A stretch of 47,105 nt of DNA from positions 1 through 47,105 of the forward strand of contig JYJN01000151.1 in the NCBI GenBank assembly GCA_003263845.1, given 5' to 3'. Positions within the stretch are counted from its first letter, which is position 1; each line of letters opens with the position of its first letter. The position numbers were made by a program, and so were the translations under genes. Source of the DNA: Vibrio aestivus. Its GTDB lineage: Bacteria > Pseudomonadota > Gammaproteobacteria > Enterobacterales > Vibrionaceae. This document shows, piece by piece, positions 19,630 to 29,007 of this stretch. The notes beneath the pieces were generated by a model. That model worked only from the letters and a program-made list of their open reading frames with translations. It had not been told where the DNA came from and did no database searches.

Positions 19630-20394
19630 TTACTCGTTATCGATATCAAGAGCACGCTTACCTTCATTGAGGTAGTTCTTCAGGTAGCTGTCGATAACAC
19701 GTGGGTTCTGACCATCTTGAATCGCAAGGACACCATCCATCACTAGACGACGATTCAACGTTTCTTGTTCACGGCGCAAAGACAATTTGTCGGCAATTGG
19801 GAAGAACACCATGTTTGCCAAAATCGCCCCGTAAAGTGTCGTCAAAAGTGCTACCGCCATCGCTGGACCGATGGCTTTCGGGTCGTCCATGTTGGAAAGC
19901 ATCGCAACCAGACCAACAAGTGTACCGATCATCCCCATCGCGGGAGCTACATCACCAAAGGCGCGAAATACCGCCGTACCAAACTCATGGCGCTCATCGG
20001 TTAAGGCTATGTCTTTTTGCAGTGCCGCACGAACCACATCTGCATCGTGACCATCCACCAGCAAGTCGATGCCTTTTTGCATAAAGCTGTTGGTAATTTC
20101 CATCTCTTCTAGAGCTAGGAAGCCACCTTTACGCGCAGCGTCTGCCATCTCAACCACTTTAGCAATCAGGTCTTCAGGTTCGTCTGCCTTAAACATGAAC
20201 GCTTTACCGGCAATCTTAAACGATGCGAAAAACTGCCCCATGGTAAATTTCATCAATACAACAAAGGTTGAACCGCCCACTACGATGAGAATCGATACCG
20301 TATCGATAAACATCGAAATGCTGCCCCCTAGAACCATCGCCATAATTACGAAAGCGAAGCCACCTATCAGGCCTAATAGCGTTGCTAAATCCAC
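19630..20394 (-). CDS. pomA: Sodium-driven flagellar motor stator PomA
   Basis: Channel-forming stator partner of PomB, 254 aa, four transmembrane helices (~1-25, 30-50, 150-172, 180-202) with a cytoplasmic loop between helices 2 and 3 that contacts the rotor. The M-G-M-I-G-T-L-V-G-L-V segment and the P-A-M-A-V-A-L-L-T-T-L-Y helix are the family's pore region. GGGGAG precedes the ATG. A sigma-28-like promoter lies about 55 bases upstream. The pomAB operon sits between thiI and xseB, as in V. cholerae. Confidence 0.97.
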   Translation of the reverse strand: MDLATLLGLIGGFAFVIMAMVLGGSISMFIDTVSILIVVGGSTFVVLMKFTMGQFFASFKIAGKAFMFKADEPEDLIAKVVEMADAARKGGFLALEEMEITNSFMQKGIDLLVDGHDADVVRAALQKDIALTDERHEFGTAVFRAFGDVAPAMGMIGTLVGLVAMLSNMDDPKAIGPAMAVALLTTLYGAILANMVFFPIADKLSLRREQETLNRRLVMDGVLAIQDGQNPRVIDSYLKNYLNEGKRALDIDNE

Positions 20395-20441
20395 AAAGCA
20401 CTCCCCATGCTGAATATAAAGCTGTTCTTAGACTAAATTAA

Positions 20442-20467
20442 TTATCGGCAAGATCATAAGATCTTTA
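20442..20467 (-). promoter_or_regulatory. Sigma-28 (FliA)-like promoter of pomAB
   Basis: On the minus strand TAAAG is followed after 13 bases by GCCGATAA, a perfect -10 element for the flagellar sigma factor. The usual gap is 14, so it is one base short. Known FliA control of motor genes in vibrios supports the call. The rest of the 301-base gap 20395-20695 must also hold the xseB promoter; I see nothing else definite there. Confidence 0.6.
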
Positions 20468-20695
20468 AGAATTTTATTTGGTATTACCTTCACACTATTC
20501 CTTAAAGACCCTCAATAATCATAGCTGCTTCACCCTAAAAGCGCGTATTGAGAGCCGCTTCTCAGCAATTAGACACCGAGGATGTTTCAAAACATGGTGA
20601 GGATTTCTATTTTTGTGACAATTTTGCTCGGTTAAATTTGACCATACTCACAGGCTAAGGTAACTTTCGTGCATCTCTCCCTATGAGAAAGAATT

Positions 20696-20938
20696 ATGGC
20701 AAGTAAGAAACCTGAAAACATGTCTTTCGAGGCAACTATTGAAGAGCTCGACACCCTAGTCGAACAGCTTGAAAATGGTGACCTTGCCCTTGATGATGCA
20801 CTAAAAAAATTCGAGCGTGGCATTGCCCTTGCTCGCGCAGGCCAAGGCAAGCTATCTGATGCGGAGCAACGTGTCAGCATTTTGTTGAACAACGACGACG
20901 AGACGCCACTGAGCGACTTTGAATCTCAGCCTGAATAA
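20696..20938 (+). CDS. xseB: Exodeoxyribonuclease VII small subunit XseB
   Basis: 80 aa small subunit of ExoVII, which with XseA degrades single-stranded DNA in both directions. The whole protein is the family domain: S-F-E-A-T-I-E-E-L-D then V-E-Q-L-E-N-G-D-L-A-L-D-D-A-L-K-K-F-E-R-G, a two-helix hairpin. AGAAAG upstream serves as ribosome binding site. First gene of the xseB-ispA-dxs operon (gaps of 18 and 20 bases). Confidence 0.96.
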   Translation: MASKKPENMSFEATIEELDTLVEQLENGDLALDDALKKFERGIALARAGQGKLSDAEQRVSILLNNDDETPLSDFESQPE

Positions 20939-20956
20939 CGAGTTAAAGTACCCCCT

Positions 20957-21841
20957 ATGATTGAGGCTCTAACCTCCTATCAAACGCGAAACAATCAACA
21001 GCTAGCCAAATGGTTAGACGAGCTACCACACCAGCAGCAACCGCTTATTGAAGCGATGCGCTACGGCCTGCTGCTTGGTGGCAAACGTGCTCGTCCATTT
21101 TTGGTTTATATCACTGGCAACATGCTTGGCTGTGGCGACGAAGCGTTAGACACTCCGGCCTCTGCTGTTGAGTGTATTCACGCATACTCTCTGATCCACG
21201 ACGACCTTCCTGCGATGGACGACGACGATCTGCGCCGTGGGCAAACCACTTGTCACATTAAGTTTGATGAAGCGACAGCCATTTTAACTGGTGATGCTTT
21301 GCAAACCCTCGCTTTCACGATTTTGGCTGAAGGTGAGCTTGAACTAAACGCTGAACCGCAACGTATCAATATGATCAAAGCGCTTGCTCAAGCTTCAGGC
21401 GCACAAGGTATGTGCCTGGGCCAAGCTTTGGATTTGGCTGCGGAGAATCGCTCTATTTCATTAGAAGAGCTCAAAGAGATTCACCGCAATAAAACCGGCG
21501 CTCTAATGAAGTGTGCAATCCAATTGGGCGCTTATGCAGCTGGAGAAAAAGGCGTGGCGGTACTTCCGCAGCTTAACCAGTTTGCTGATGCCATTGGACT
21601 CGCTTTTCAGGTTCAAGACGACATTCTTGATATTATTAGTGACACTGAAACCTTGGGGAAACCACAAGGTTCTGATGAGGAATTAAACAAGAGTACCTAT
21701 CCCGCTTTGCTAGGATTAGAGGGTGCACAGCAGAAAGCTCAATCTCTTTTGCAAGAAGCACTACACGCATTAGAAGCAATTCCTTACAATACAGAGTTAC
21801 TTGAACAATTCGCCCGATACGTCATCGAGCGCAAGAACTAA
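20957..21841 (+). CDS. ispA: Farnesyl diphosphate synthase IspA
   Basis: Condenses IPP with DMAPP and GPP to make farnesyl diphosphate for quinones, undecaprenyl phosphate and other isoprenoids. 294 aa. The first aspartate-rich motif D-D-L-P-A-M-D-D-D is at residues 82-90, the second D-D-I-L-D near 222, and G-G-K-R-A-R-P at 41-47 binds pyrophosphate. Cytoplasmic. Middle gene of the operon with xseB and dxs. Confidence 0.96.
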   Translation: MIEALTSYQTRNNQQLAKWLDELPHQQQPLIEAMRYGLLLGGKRARPFLVYITGNMLGCGDEALDTPASAVECIHAYSLIHDDLPAMDDDDLRRGQTTCHIKFDEATAILTGDALQTLAFTILAEGELELNAEPQRINMIKALAQASGAQGMCLGQALDLAAENRSISLEELKEIHRNKTGALMKCAIQLGAYAAGEKGVAVLPQLNQFADAIGLAFQVQDDILDIISDTETLGKPQGSDEELNKSTYPALLGLEGAQQKAQSLLQEALHALEAIPYNTELLEQFARYVIERKN

Positions 21842-21861
21842 CACAATAAGCGCGCAATTAT

Positions 21862-23728
21862 ATGACCCTTGATATTTCAAAATATCCCACACTGGCCATA
21901 GCCAATACACCCGATGAGTTACGCAGCCTACCTAAAGAAGTGCTGCCAACTCTGTGTGATGAGCTACGAACTTACCTGCTCAACTCGGTAAGTCAATCAA
22001 GTGGACACCTAGCATCGGGGCTAGGTACGGTAGAGCTAACCGTTGCCCTGCACTATGTATACAACACGCCTTTTGATCAGCTGATCTGGGATGTTGGCCA
22101 TCAAGCCTACCCACACAAAATACTAACGGGCCGCCGTGAGCAAATGTCGACTATTCGCCAAAAGGATGGCTTACATCCTTTCCCTTGGCGGGAGGAGAGC
22201 GAATATGACACTCTTTCTGTCGGCCACTCTTCGACTTCTATCAGTGCTGCGCTGGGTATGGCGATCAGTGCCGAGAAAGAAGGCAAAAATCGTAAAGTTG
22301 TTAGCGTAATCGGTGATGGCGCAATCACTGCTGGTATGGCTTTTGAGGCCATGAACCATGCAGGAGACGTTCACTCAGACATGCTCGTTGTCCTAAATGA
22401 CAACGAAATGTCGATCTCAGAAAACGTTGGCGCTTTGAACAACCACCTTGCTCAAGTGTTATCAGGCAACCTTTACACCTCAATTCGCGAAGGTGGTAAG
22501 AAGGTTCTTTCTGGTGTACCGCCAATCAAAGAGTTGGTGAAACGCACCGAAGAGCACCTAAAAGGTATGGTTGTACCGGGCACTCTGTTTGAAGAGCTAG
22601 GTTTTAACTACATTGGTCCAGTCGATGGTCACGATGTAGTAGAACTGGTCAAAACTCTGCGCAACATGCGCGAGCTGAGCGGCCCGCAGTTCTTGCACAT
22701 CATGACCAAGAAAGGCAAAGGTTATGAGCCTGCAGAGAAAGATCCAATTGGTTACCACGGCGTGCCTAAATTTGATCCTAGCCACTCCAAGCTTCCAAAG
22801 AGTAGCGGTTCTAAGCCGACTTTCTCTAAGATCTTCGGTGACTTCCTTTGTGATATGGCAGCGCAAGACCCTAAGCTTATGGCCATCACACCAGCAATGC
22901 GTGAAGGTTCGGGCATGGTGCGTTTCTCCAAAGAGTACCCAAGCCAATACTTTGATGTTGCGATTGCTGAACAGCATGCCGTGACACTGGCAACAGGTAT
23001 GGCAATCGCTGGCAACAATCCGATAGTCGCGATTTACTCTACCTTCTTACAGCGCGGTTACGATCAGCTTATTCATGATATCGCGATCATGAACCTACCG
23101 GTTATGTTCGCCATCGACCGAGCAGGCTTGGTGGGCGCAGACGGTCAAACACACCAAGGTGCCTTTGACTTGAGCTTCATGCGCTGTATTCCAAACCTGA
23201 CTATCATGACGCCCGCAGACGAAAATGAGTGTCGTCAGATGCTATATACAGGCCACAAACATTCTGGCCCTAGCTCTGTGCGTTACCCACGTGGCTCAGG
23301 TATGGGCACGACTATCAAGTCTGAGTTTACTGAACTTGAGATCGGTAAAGGCCGCATGATGAGAGACGGTGAAAAAAGTCGCTATCCTTAACTTTGGTAC
23401 TTTCCTACCGAATGCACTCGAAACGGCTGAAGCGCTCAATGCGACAGTAGCAGACATGCGATTTGTTAAGCCTCTAGATGAAGCGCTTATTACCAAACTG
23501 GCTAATGAGCACGATGTACTTGTCACGCTGGAAGAGAACGCCATTGCGGGTGGCGCTGGTGCTGGTGTCAACGAGTTCTTGATGAAAAAGAAGCTACTTA
23601 AACCAGTATTGAACCTCGGCTTACCTGATCACTTCATTGCTCAAGGCACCCAAGACGAGCTTCACCAAGAGCTTGGTTTAGACGTGCAAGGCATCGAGAA
23701 ATCTATCCGCGACTATCTAAACAAGTAA
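21862..23728 (+). CDS. dxs: 1-deoxy-D-xylulose-5-phosphate synthase Dxs (frameshift in assembly)
   Basis: Thiamine-diphosphate enzyme joining pyruvate and glyceraldehyde 3-phosphate, the first step of the MEP isoprenoid pathway. Corrected length 621 aa (E. coli 620). [10 protein letters not shown] with the downstream Asn forms the TPP/Mg site (~151-180). [10 protein letters not shown] carries the catalytic Glu. The C-terminal transketolase domain F-V-K-P-L-D-E is intact. At 23372-23377 six A should be five ([12 protein letters not shown]). Normally indispensable, so an assembly error is far likelier than a true break. Confidence 0.95.
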
Positions 23729-23739
23729 GCCTTATCTTT

Positions 23740-23799
23740 CTATAGGTAGTGGTTCTATAGGCACTAGTTCTACAAATAGTGGTTCAATCAGTAATAGAT
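23740..23799. repeat. Degenerate 15-bp tandem repeat
   Basis: Units starting at 23740, 23755 and 23770 read CTATAGGTAGTGGTT, CTATAGGCACTAGTT and CTACAAATAGTGGTT; a fourth at 23785 is much weaker. It fills the gap between the dxs stop and its terminator. Confidence 0.6.
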
Positions 23800-23805
23800 C
23801 AAGCA

Positions 23806-23830
23806 AAAGCCCTCTTCGGAGGGCTTTTTT
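23806..23830 (+). terminator. Rho-independent terminator of xseB-ispA-dxs
   Basis: AAAGCCCTC / GAGGGCTTT stem (23806-23814 with 23819-23827), TTCG tetraloop, six T. Confidence 0.9.
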
Positions 23831-24017
23831 GTGTTTGGGCATTTTTAATTCCTCCGCATCAACAAAAGTCACATAAATAAGAAATTAAACTTATTTTGTT
23901 GCATTAATTTTAGACCTAGATCTCATTAAGATTTAGTTCCAACCGATAAATTTGTAACCTTGTTTTTACAAAATGACTCGCTAAGGCATTCATTGTTGAC
24001 GGAATGGGAATCCTGAT

Positions 24018-25451
24018 ATGAAAGAAGTTCAATTTAGAACCATAGACAAGCTGTTTATCAAGATGTCTATTAATGACAAAATTTGGGTAATCTTCGCGCT
24101 TTTCCTAGGCGCCATTGCCGCTATCGCGAGTGGTCGATACTATCAAGAAATCAGAACGCTAGAGCAAAGTACAATCCAAGCTGCGCAGCACCAGCTCAAC
24201 GGCGTTTTAAGTGTCGGCTCGCCAGAAGATATTTCTAAGCTCTCCAATGTATCGGCGACTCATTCTTTGCAAAGCCCGAGATATGAAGATGGCATAGCCA
24301 CCGTCACCGCTCAGTCATCAAATGGTCAGATTTACCAACTGGTGCTAAATAATAACAAGCAAGCAGTAGAAACACGCTCCCAAGCCCTTACAAGCTTTGC
24401 TTTGAGCTTCTTATGGATGATTCCATTCGGTATTTTTTGCTATTGGGTAGCCACGTTCTTAGGTGGGGCGCTTTGGGTTCTCTACACAACCACACAGCGC
24501 ATTGGTGAAGGTGACCTTACTTCACGTTTGGGTTTCCACCCTGGACGCGACGAATTCGGCACCATCGGTTGTGCACTCGATAAAGCTATGGATACCCTGA
24601 CGGATCTCGTGGTGACGGTAAAAGGAAGTGCGAGCACTTTAAGCGAGACGTCGGCCTCATTTCAACAAGAGATGACGCTAAGTGAAGGCCAAATCAGCCA
24701 GCAATATGCCTCGCTTGATTCGGTGGCCACTGCTATGGAAGAGATGACCGCCTCCGCTAAAGAAGTTTCGAACATTTCCCAGCTGGCTACCTCACAAACA
24801 GAGAACGATGCTCAGCATATTGAACTCAGCTCTTCTCGAGTTCAATCCGCAATCAGTGAGATCACTCGTCTGTCAGACTATATCGGCAAGGCATCAGAGT
24901 CCGTCGCCAGCTTAACGGAAAACACCACCCAAATTAACGAGGTGATCACCACCATTAACGCCATCTCTGAACAAACCAACTTGCTGGCACTCAACGCGGC
25001 TATTGAAGCTGCGCGCGCGGGCGAGCAAGGCCGTGGATTTGCTGTTGTTGCTGATGAAGTGCGAACGTTAGCAAGTCGAACGCAAGCGGCGACGGTGGAG
25101 ATCCAGTCTATGATTGAAAAGCTGCAATCTGAGACTCGCAGTATTGCCTCAATCACCGAGCAAACGGTAAGCCAAGCGAAAACCAGCAGTGATCTGGTGG
25201 CTGATATTGGTAGTGATGTCCAGTCTATCTCTGACTCTGCACGTTCGCTTATGGATATGAGTATTCAAATCTCAACATCTGCTGAAGAGCAAAGTGCGGT
25301 CGCCAATGATATTGCGACGGAACTCAGTGACATTCGAACCCAATCCAACACCATTCGTAGTGTCGCCGAGCAGTCGTCTGCAGGCGTCGCTAACCTGACT
25401 CATGCGTCGGTATCACTAGCCGATATTTTGAAAGGCTATCGAACACAATAG
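24018..25451 (+). CDS. Methyl-accepting chemotaxis protein
   Basis: 477 aa receptor. Transmembrane helix 1 is at ~22-38, followed by a short periplasmic part (~40-125) too small for a standard four-helix or dCache sensor. Transmembrane helix 2 is at ~128-156 and is long and hydrophobic. Then come HAMP ([11 protein letters not shown]) and the cytoplasmic signalling domain with the conserved hairpin tip [21 protein letters not shown] (~322-342). No C-terminal CheR-binding pentapeptide is evident. ACCGATAA at 23942-23949 resembles a FliA -10 element, but no good -35 lies at the right distance. Ligand unknown. Confidence 0.93.
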   Translation: MKEVQFRTIDKLFIKMSINDKIWVIFALFLGAIAAIASGRYYQEIRTLEQSTIQAAQHQLNGVLSVGSPEDISKLSNVSATHSLQSPRYEDGIATVTAQSSNGQIYQLVLNNNKQAVETRSQALTSFALSFLWMIPFGIFCYWVATFLGGALWVLYTTTQRIGEGDLTSRLGFHPGRDEFGTIGCALDKAMDTLTDLVVTVKGSASTLSETSASFQQEMTLSEGQISQQYASLDSVATAMEEMTASAKEVSNISQLATSQTENDAQHIELSSSRVQSAISEITRLSDYIGKASESVASLTENTTQINEVITTINAISEQTNLLALNAAIEAARAGEQGRGFAVVADEVRTLASRTQAATVEIQSMIEKLQSETRSIASITEQTVSQAKTSSDLVADIGSDVQSISDSARSLMDMSIQISTSAEEQSAVANDIATELSDIRTQSNTIRSVAEQSSAGVANLTHASVSLADILKGYRTQ

Positions 25452-25498
25452 CGGCTGTACTCACCTTCACCATTTTCTCGAATATCCCTATCTAGCAC

Positions 25499-25522
25499 AA
25501 AGCCCTCGTCAGAGGGCTTTTT
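25499..25522 (+). terminator. Rho-independent terminator of the chemotaxis receptor gene
   Basis: AAAGCCCTC / GAGGGCTTT (25499-25507 with 25512-25520), loop GTCA, T run. Confidence 0.87.
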
Positions 25523-25694
25523 ATTTCTATTAAAAGTTCGATTGAAAGCAGTTAACAGACTCGCAAAAACAGTATTTTACTCAATATATGCAACATTGAG
25601 ACATCGCCATCCATAGGAAACTTGTTACACTCTCGGCCGCAAGCATATTGACGTGTTTGCATTTAAGCCACTTATTGATTTTTAAGGATAAACT

Positions 25695-25988
25695 ATGAAA
25701 AAGCTTGCGATCGTAGCAGCTATCAGCCTGTTAGCTTCTGGCTGTGCGCAGCAGTCATTTGTTGTTGCTCCCTCTCAAAACGCAGCTGAAGCGACTGAAG
25801 TAACAACACACCACTTCTTCATCTCTGGCCTTGGTCAAACAGAAACAATTGATGCAGCTAAAGTGTGTGGCTCTCTAGATAAAGTTGCGAAAGTGGAAGC
25901 TCAACACACTTTCCTAAACGGCGTTCTAGGCTTAGTTACGTTCGGTATCTACACACCACGTGAAGCGCGCGTTTACTGTAAGTCATAA
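25695..25988 (+). CDS. Bor-family lipoprotein
   Basis: 97 aa lipoprotein. The signal peptide ends in L-A-S-G-C with the lipidated Cys at residue 17. The body H-H-F-F-I-S-G-L-G-Q-T-E-T-I-D-A-A-K-V-C and the end L-V-T-F-G-I-Y-T-P-R-E-A-R-V-Y-C match lambda Bor and Iss, which sit in the outer membrane and are linked to serum resistance in E. coli. Here no phage genes surround it, so it is a resident single gene. Role in vibrios unknown. GGATAAACT upstream gives a weak ribosome binding site. Confidence 0.88.
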   Translation: MKKLAIVAAISLLASGCAQQSFVVAPSQNAAEATEVTTHHFFISGLGQTETIDAAKVCGSLDKVAKVEAQHTFLNGVLGLVTFGIYTPREARVYCKS

Positions 25989-26002
25989 GTTTTGACTCTG
26001 CT

Positions 26003-26029
26003 CACCGCCACTCTTATCGCGTGGCGGTG
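26003..26029. terminator. Hairpin between convergent genes, possible terminator
   Basis: CACCGCCAC / GTGGCGGTG (26003-26011 with 26021-26029), a perfect 9-bp GC-rich stem with a 9-base loop, but without a T run on either strand. It lies between the convergent lipoprotein gene and truC. Confidence 0.4.
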
Positions 26030-26063
26030 GACAAATCTCACCTAAGTCTATTTGCACGTGTAT

Positions 26064-26786
26064 CTACTGCGGCATTTCCCAATCAAATTCCGCACACAAC
26101 TTCTGCCAAGTCTCATCAACATCCGCTTTCATCACTAATTTTTCGCCCGTAAAAGGATGAATAAATTCCAACGAAGATGCATGCAACAACAAGCGATGCG
26201 AGTCATAAACCTCTCGGAATAGTCGATTATGCTTACCATCACCATGGGAAGTGTCACCAACAATTGGGTGGCGGAGATGAGCCATATGGCGGCGAAGCTG
26301 GTGCTTGCGGCCCGTTTTGGGTTTCATCTCCATCAAACAGTAACGGCTGGTTGGGAATCGCCCTGTGGAATGAGGCACTTCTACTTTAGCTAAAGGTTCG
26401 TATGCGGTAATCGCTTCTTGCGCCTCTTTATCTTGACTCGCAAACTTATCTGCAATTTTATCTAGCTCTACCTTCAGCGCATAATCCAGTACGTCGCCCT
26501 CTTCTATCCAGCCTCTCACGATGGCGTGATAGGTTTTCTCCATTTCATGATTGGCAAACATAGGCATGACTTGCGAAGCCACTTCACTGGAAAGAGCAAA
26601 CACTAAAACACCAGACGTTGGCCTATCGAGTCGGTGCAGCGGAAACACATGCTGATCGATCTGATCGCGTAAAGTCTGCATGACAAACTGAGTTTCATGC
26701 TTATCGAGCCAACTGCGATGAACTAACATGCCTGCGGGTTTGTTTACCGCCACAAAATACTCGTCTTGGTAGATGATCTCTAACAT
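26064..26786 (-). CDS. truC: tRNA pseudouridine(65) synthase TruC
   Basis: Makes pseudouridine at position 65 of tRNA. 240 aa. The catalytic Asp lies in H-R-L-D-R-P-T-S-G-V (~residues 51-60), the RluA-family signature; K-P-A-G-M-L-V-H-R at the N-terminus and K-T-G-R-K-H-Q-L-R-R-H-M further on are conserved. I use the ATG at 26786 (M-L-E-I-I-Y-Q-D-E-Y, as in E. coli), since GAGG then sits at normal spacing; an in-frame ATG at 26795 is too close to it. The start overlaps the end of yqcC, so the two are coupled. Confidence 0.93.
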   Translation of the reverse strand: MLEIIYQDEYFVAVNKPAGMLVHRSWLDKHETQFVMQTLRDQIDQHVFPLHRLDRPTSGVLVFALSSEVASQVMPMFANHEMEKTYHAIVRGWIEEGDVLDYALKVELDKIADKFASQDKEAQEAITAYEPLAKVEVPHSTGRFPTSRYCLMEMKPKTGRKHQLRRHMAHLRHPIVGDTSHGDGKHNRLFREVYDSHRLLLHASSLEFIHPFTGEKLVMKADVDETWQKLCAEFDWEMPQ

Positions 26787-27096
26787 TCGCGGCATACCTC
26801 ATCGATTTGAGTTAATACTTTGAGCACAGCTGGCTTAGGTGCCTCTAACCATACTTGTTCAAAATAAGGCGTGACAGAAAAGCCACGTGCAGGGGAGCTT
26901 CAGAATGACATAGAAGCGTCATTTTTGGGATGAATATCCACTGGAGCCACTGCTCTGGCTGTAGAGTATCGACGGCGAAAGGTTGCTGGCTTGCTAATGC
27001 TTCATCACTAGGAGTATCAACCTGCCACAAACCTTGATCGTTCAAAGTTTGTTCCAATGTGACTAACAGGTTAAGAAGTTGGCTTTTTTGTGTCAT
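26780..27096 (-). CDS. yqcC: DUF446 protein YqcC (frameshift in assembly)
   Basis: About 105 aa (E. coli 109), small cytoplasmic all-helical DUF446 protein of unknown function. L-Q-P-E-Q-W-L-Q-W-I-F-I-P-K-M matches the family core. A missing base in the G run 26892-26895 (C run on the coding strand) ends the frame early; restoring it gives P-A-R-G-F-S-V-T-P-Y-F-E and a stop that overlaps the truC ATG. The pairing yqcC-truC is the same in E. coli. Start taken at ATG 27096. Confidence 0.88.
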
Positions 27097-27183
27097 CAAT
27101 CACTCAGTTATTTCAGTTACGACCTTGAAAACGGGCCATAGGATACCATCTATAAGGGAAATAATCTTAAGGTGTACTCGACA

Positions 27184-28221
27184 ATGGATACCATTCATAC
27201 TCTGACCCAACTGCTGCAAAACAGTGGCTGCCAATACCAAATTTATGACTTGGGTCGCCGCATTAAAACCATCGACAACTCGTTGTTTGAGAGTGTCGAA
27301 AAGGGTCAACAACCGTATCCATTTCCTCTACAACGTAAAGCCCACCTCGCCATTGCTTATTGGAATGAGCAAAATCAACCGTGGATTTGGTTTCTCAAGT
27401 TTGACCTCGACGAACGCGGTCTGCTCAAACACGCTGATATTGGCAATTTCTTAAAATACGTCCTTGAAGCCATGGGCACACGCCTTAATCATGAGATAAG
27501 CGACGAACAGCAAGAGAAGCTATCCAACAATCCTTACACGTTTAAGCCTAAAGACGACAAGTTGTCAGTATTTAATAGTCAGATACGAGCCAATCTATCT
27601 CTGCCAGCCAGTCAATACTACGAGCATACTCAGCATTACTTTTCGGGTGATTTAGGCTGGGAAAATTGGCAGACCGTTGGCCTGCAAGGCATTACAGATA
27701 TCTGTGCTCGCTTAGACCAAGACCAGAACGCTCTAAGTATTTATAAAGCGTTTAATCATCTACCCAATGAACCGCGCTATGCGCTGCTTGGTGCATTAGA
27801 ACACATCGACATTTCGGATAAAATCGCAGGAAAAGTGGCTGATGCGGCAAACGCAGAAATTGCAAAATCGACGCCAGACATCTTTTTACTGTCGGCATTA
27901 GTACGTTCACTTTCTGGGGCATCAATCGACATAGCGAAACCCGTATTAGACAATATATTGGCAAGCCCACTACTCAGTCACCAAGAGGTGTTAATTGGCG
28001 TGGCTGGTCGAAGCTGGCATTTACTGCAAGATGCGTCGATCGCCGAAACTTTCCTACTGCGTTTGGCTCAAACGGGTAATCAGCCTCTGTTTAATCAACT
28101 ATTTGCCGATCTAGTGATGCTTCCGGAACTGCGTATGGTGCTATTACCACTTCTGCACTCAAACCCATCTCCAGAACTGGCCAAAGCGCTGGTTCAATTG
28201 CAACAATCAACAAAGGCATAA
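27184..28221 (+). CDS. DUF3549 family protein
   Basis: 345 aa protein of the DUF3549 family, common next to yqcC in vibrios; function unknown. Soluble, no signal peptide; the first 150 residues are mixed alpha/beta (I-Y-D-L-G-R-R-I-K is a conserved segment) and the rest is helical with repeat-like hairpins resembling HEAT repeats. I start at ATG 27184 with AAGG upstream, not at the GTG 27172. Divergent from yqcC across 87 bases, followed 5 bases later by the DUF3301 gene. Confidence 0.83.
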   Translation: MDTIHTLTQLLQNSGCQYQIYDLGRRIKTIDNSLFESVEKGQQPYPFPLQRKAHLAIAYWNEQNQPWIWFLKFDLDERGLLKHADIGNFLKYVLEAMGTRLNHEISDEQQEKLSNNPYTFKPKDDKLSVFNSQIRANLSLPASQYYEHTQHYFSGDLGWENWQTVGLQGITDICARLDQDQNALSIYKAFNHLPNEPRYALLGALEHIDISDKIAGKVADAANAEIAKSTPDIFLLSALVRSLSGASIDIAKPVLDNILASPLLSHQEVLIGVAGRSWHLLQDASIAETFLLRLAQTGNQPLFNQLFADLVMLPELRMVLLPLLHSNPSPELAKALVQLQQSTKA

Positions 28222-28226
28222 CGCCC

Positions 28227-28526
28227 ATGATTGGAGATTTAATCGCGATTCTTGGCCTGAGCTTCTTGTGTTTTTTGTTCTGGCAGCAAAGGCGTCAGTC
28301 AGAGCTCGCCAAACTAGCCATCAGTCGTAAATGCGATCAACTGGATCTGCAATTGGTTAGCGTCGCTTTTGGACAGCACAAACTAAAAACGCCAGCAGGT
28401 AGCTGGCGTTGGCATACAGTGTATAACTTTGAATTTTCTGCACTTGGTGATGACTGCTACCAAGGTGAACTGACTATGATAGGCTTCCGACCAATGAAGT
28501 TTGATCTCCCGCCTCACCGGATGTAG
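28227..28526 (+). CDS. DUF3301 small membrane protein
   Basis: 99 aa: one N-terminal membrane helix (~4-20), then the basic W-Q-Q-R-R-Q-S-E motif and a small beta-rich domain with S-W-R-W-H-T-V-Y-N-F-E-F-S, the DUF3301 hallmark. Cytoplasmic domain by the positive-inside rule. Same operon as DUF3549. Its last 53 bases overlap the convergent acetyltransferase gene. Function unknown. Confidence 0.83.
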   Translation: MIGDLIAILGLSFLCFLFWQQRRQSELAKLAISRKCDQLDLQLVSVAFGQHKLKTPAGSWRWHTVYNFEFSALGDDCYQGELTMIGFRPMKFDLPPHRM

Positions 28527-29007
28527 CTTGCTCAGCACTATACATAAACTCTAAGTATGGCCCATGTAGGTCGCGCCTTTCCCCAACTTGTTGGAATCCC
28601 AGCTTCTTCAGCAACTTGATTGAAGGCGTATGACCGACATTCGCCGTCGCAATCACTTTATCAAGTTTCAATTCTCGACACGCCTTAGGGAAGAACGCTT
28701 TCAAGGTTTCCGTCGCGATCCCTTGTCCCCAGTGCGCTTTATCAAAAATAAAACCAAGCTCTGGGATGTCGCCATCTTGGGAGATAAACAAGTGCCCCAT
28801 ATATTCACGAGTTTGGCTGTCTAACACCGCCATACTATAAATACCCTCGTGATTGATGACCTTTTCAAACAGACGCTTAGCGGAAGACACCGTATGAGGC
28901 CCATTCATTTGCGCACGATTTTTCGCGCAGCAATTAAGCATTAGAAATTCTGATTGTAACGACTCAGTATAAGGGAGAAGAAAGGTTCTTCGGGTTACTA
29001 TAGTCAC
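28474..29007 (-). CDS. GNAT family N-acetyltransferase (RimJ/RimL type)
   Basis: 177 aa. Acetyl-CoA-dependent acetyltransferase fold: E-L-G-F-I-F-D-K-A-H-W-G-Q-G-I-A-T-E-T-L (~81-100) gives the G-x-G-x-A acetyl-CoA loop, and N-V-G-H-T-P-S-I-K-L-L-K-K-L-G-F (~125-140) is the typical RimJ/L C-terminal motif. The substrate could be a protein N-terminus or a small molecule; nothing here decides. The last ~18 residues lie over the end of DUF3301 and look unstructured. Confidence 0.85.
   Translation of the reverse strand: MTIVTRRTFLLPYTESLQSEFLMLNCCAKNRAQMNGPHTVSSAKRLFEKVINHEGIYSMAVLDSQTREYMGHLFISQDGDIPELGFIFDKAHWGQGIATETLKAFFPKACRELKLDKVIATANVGHTPSIKLLKKLGFQQVGERRDLHGPYLEFMYSAEQATSGEAGDQTSLVGSLS

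Noticed and set aside
20069..20413. Long antisense frames over pomA, pomB and thiI
   Set aside because: They mirror the codon pattern of strongly coding genes on the minus strand; no start signals or domains.
25695..25988. Bor homologue as evidence of a prophage
   Set aside because: No integrase, capsid, tail or lysis genes occur nearby; neighbours are chemotaxis and tRNA modification genes.
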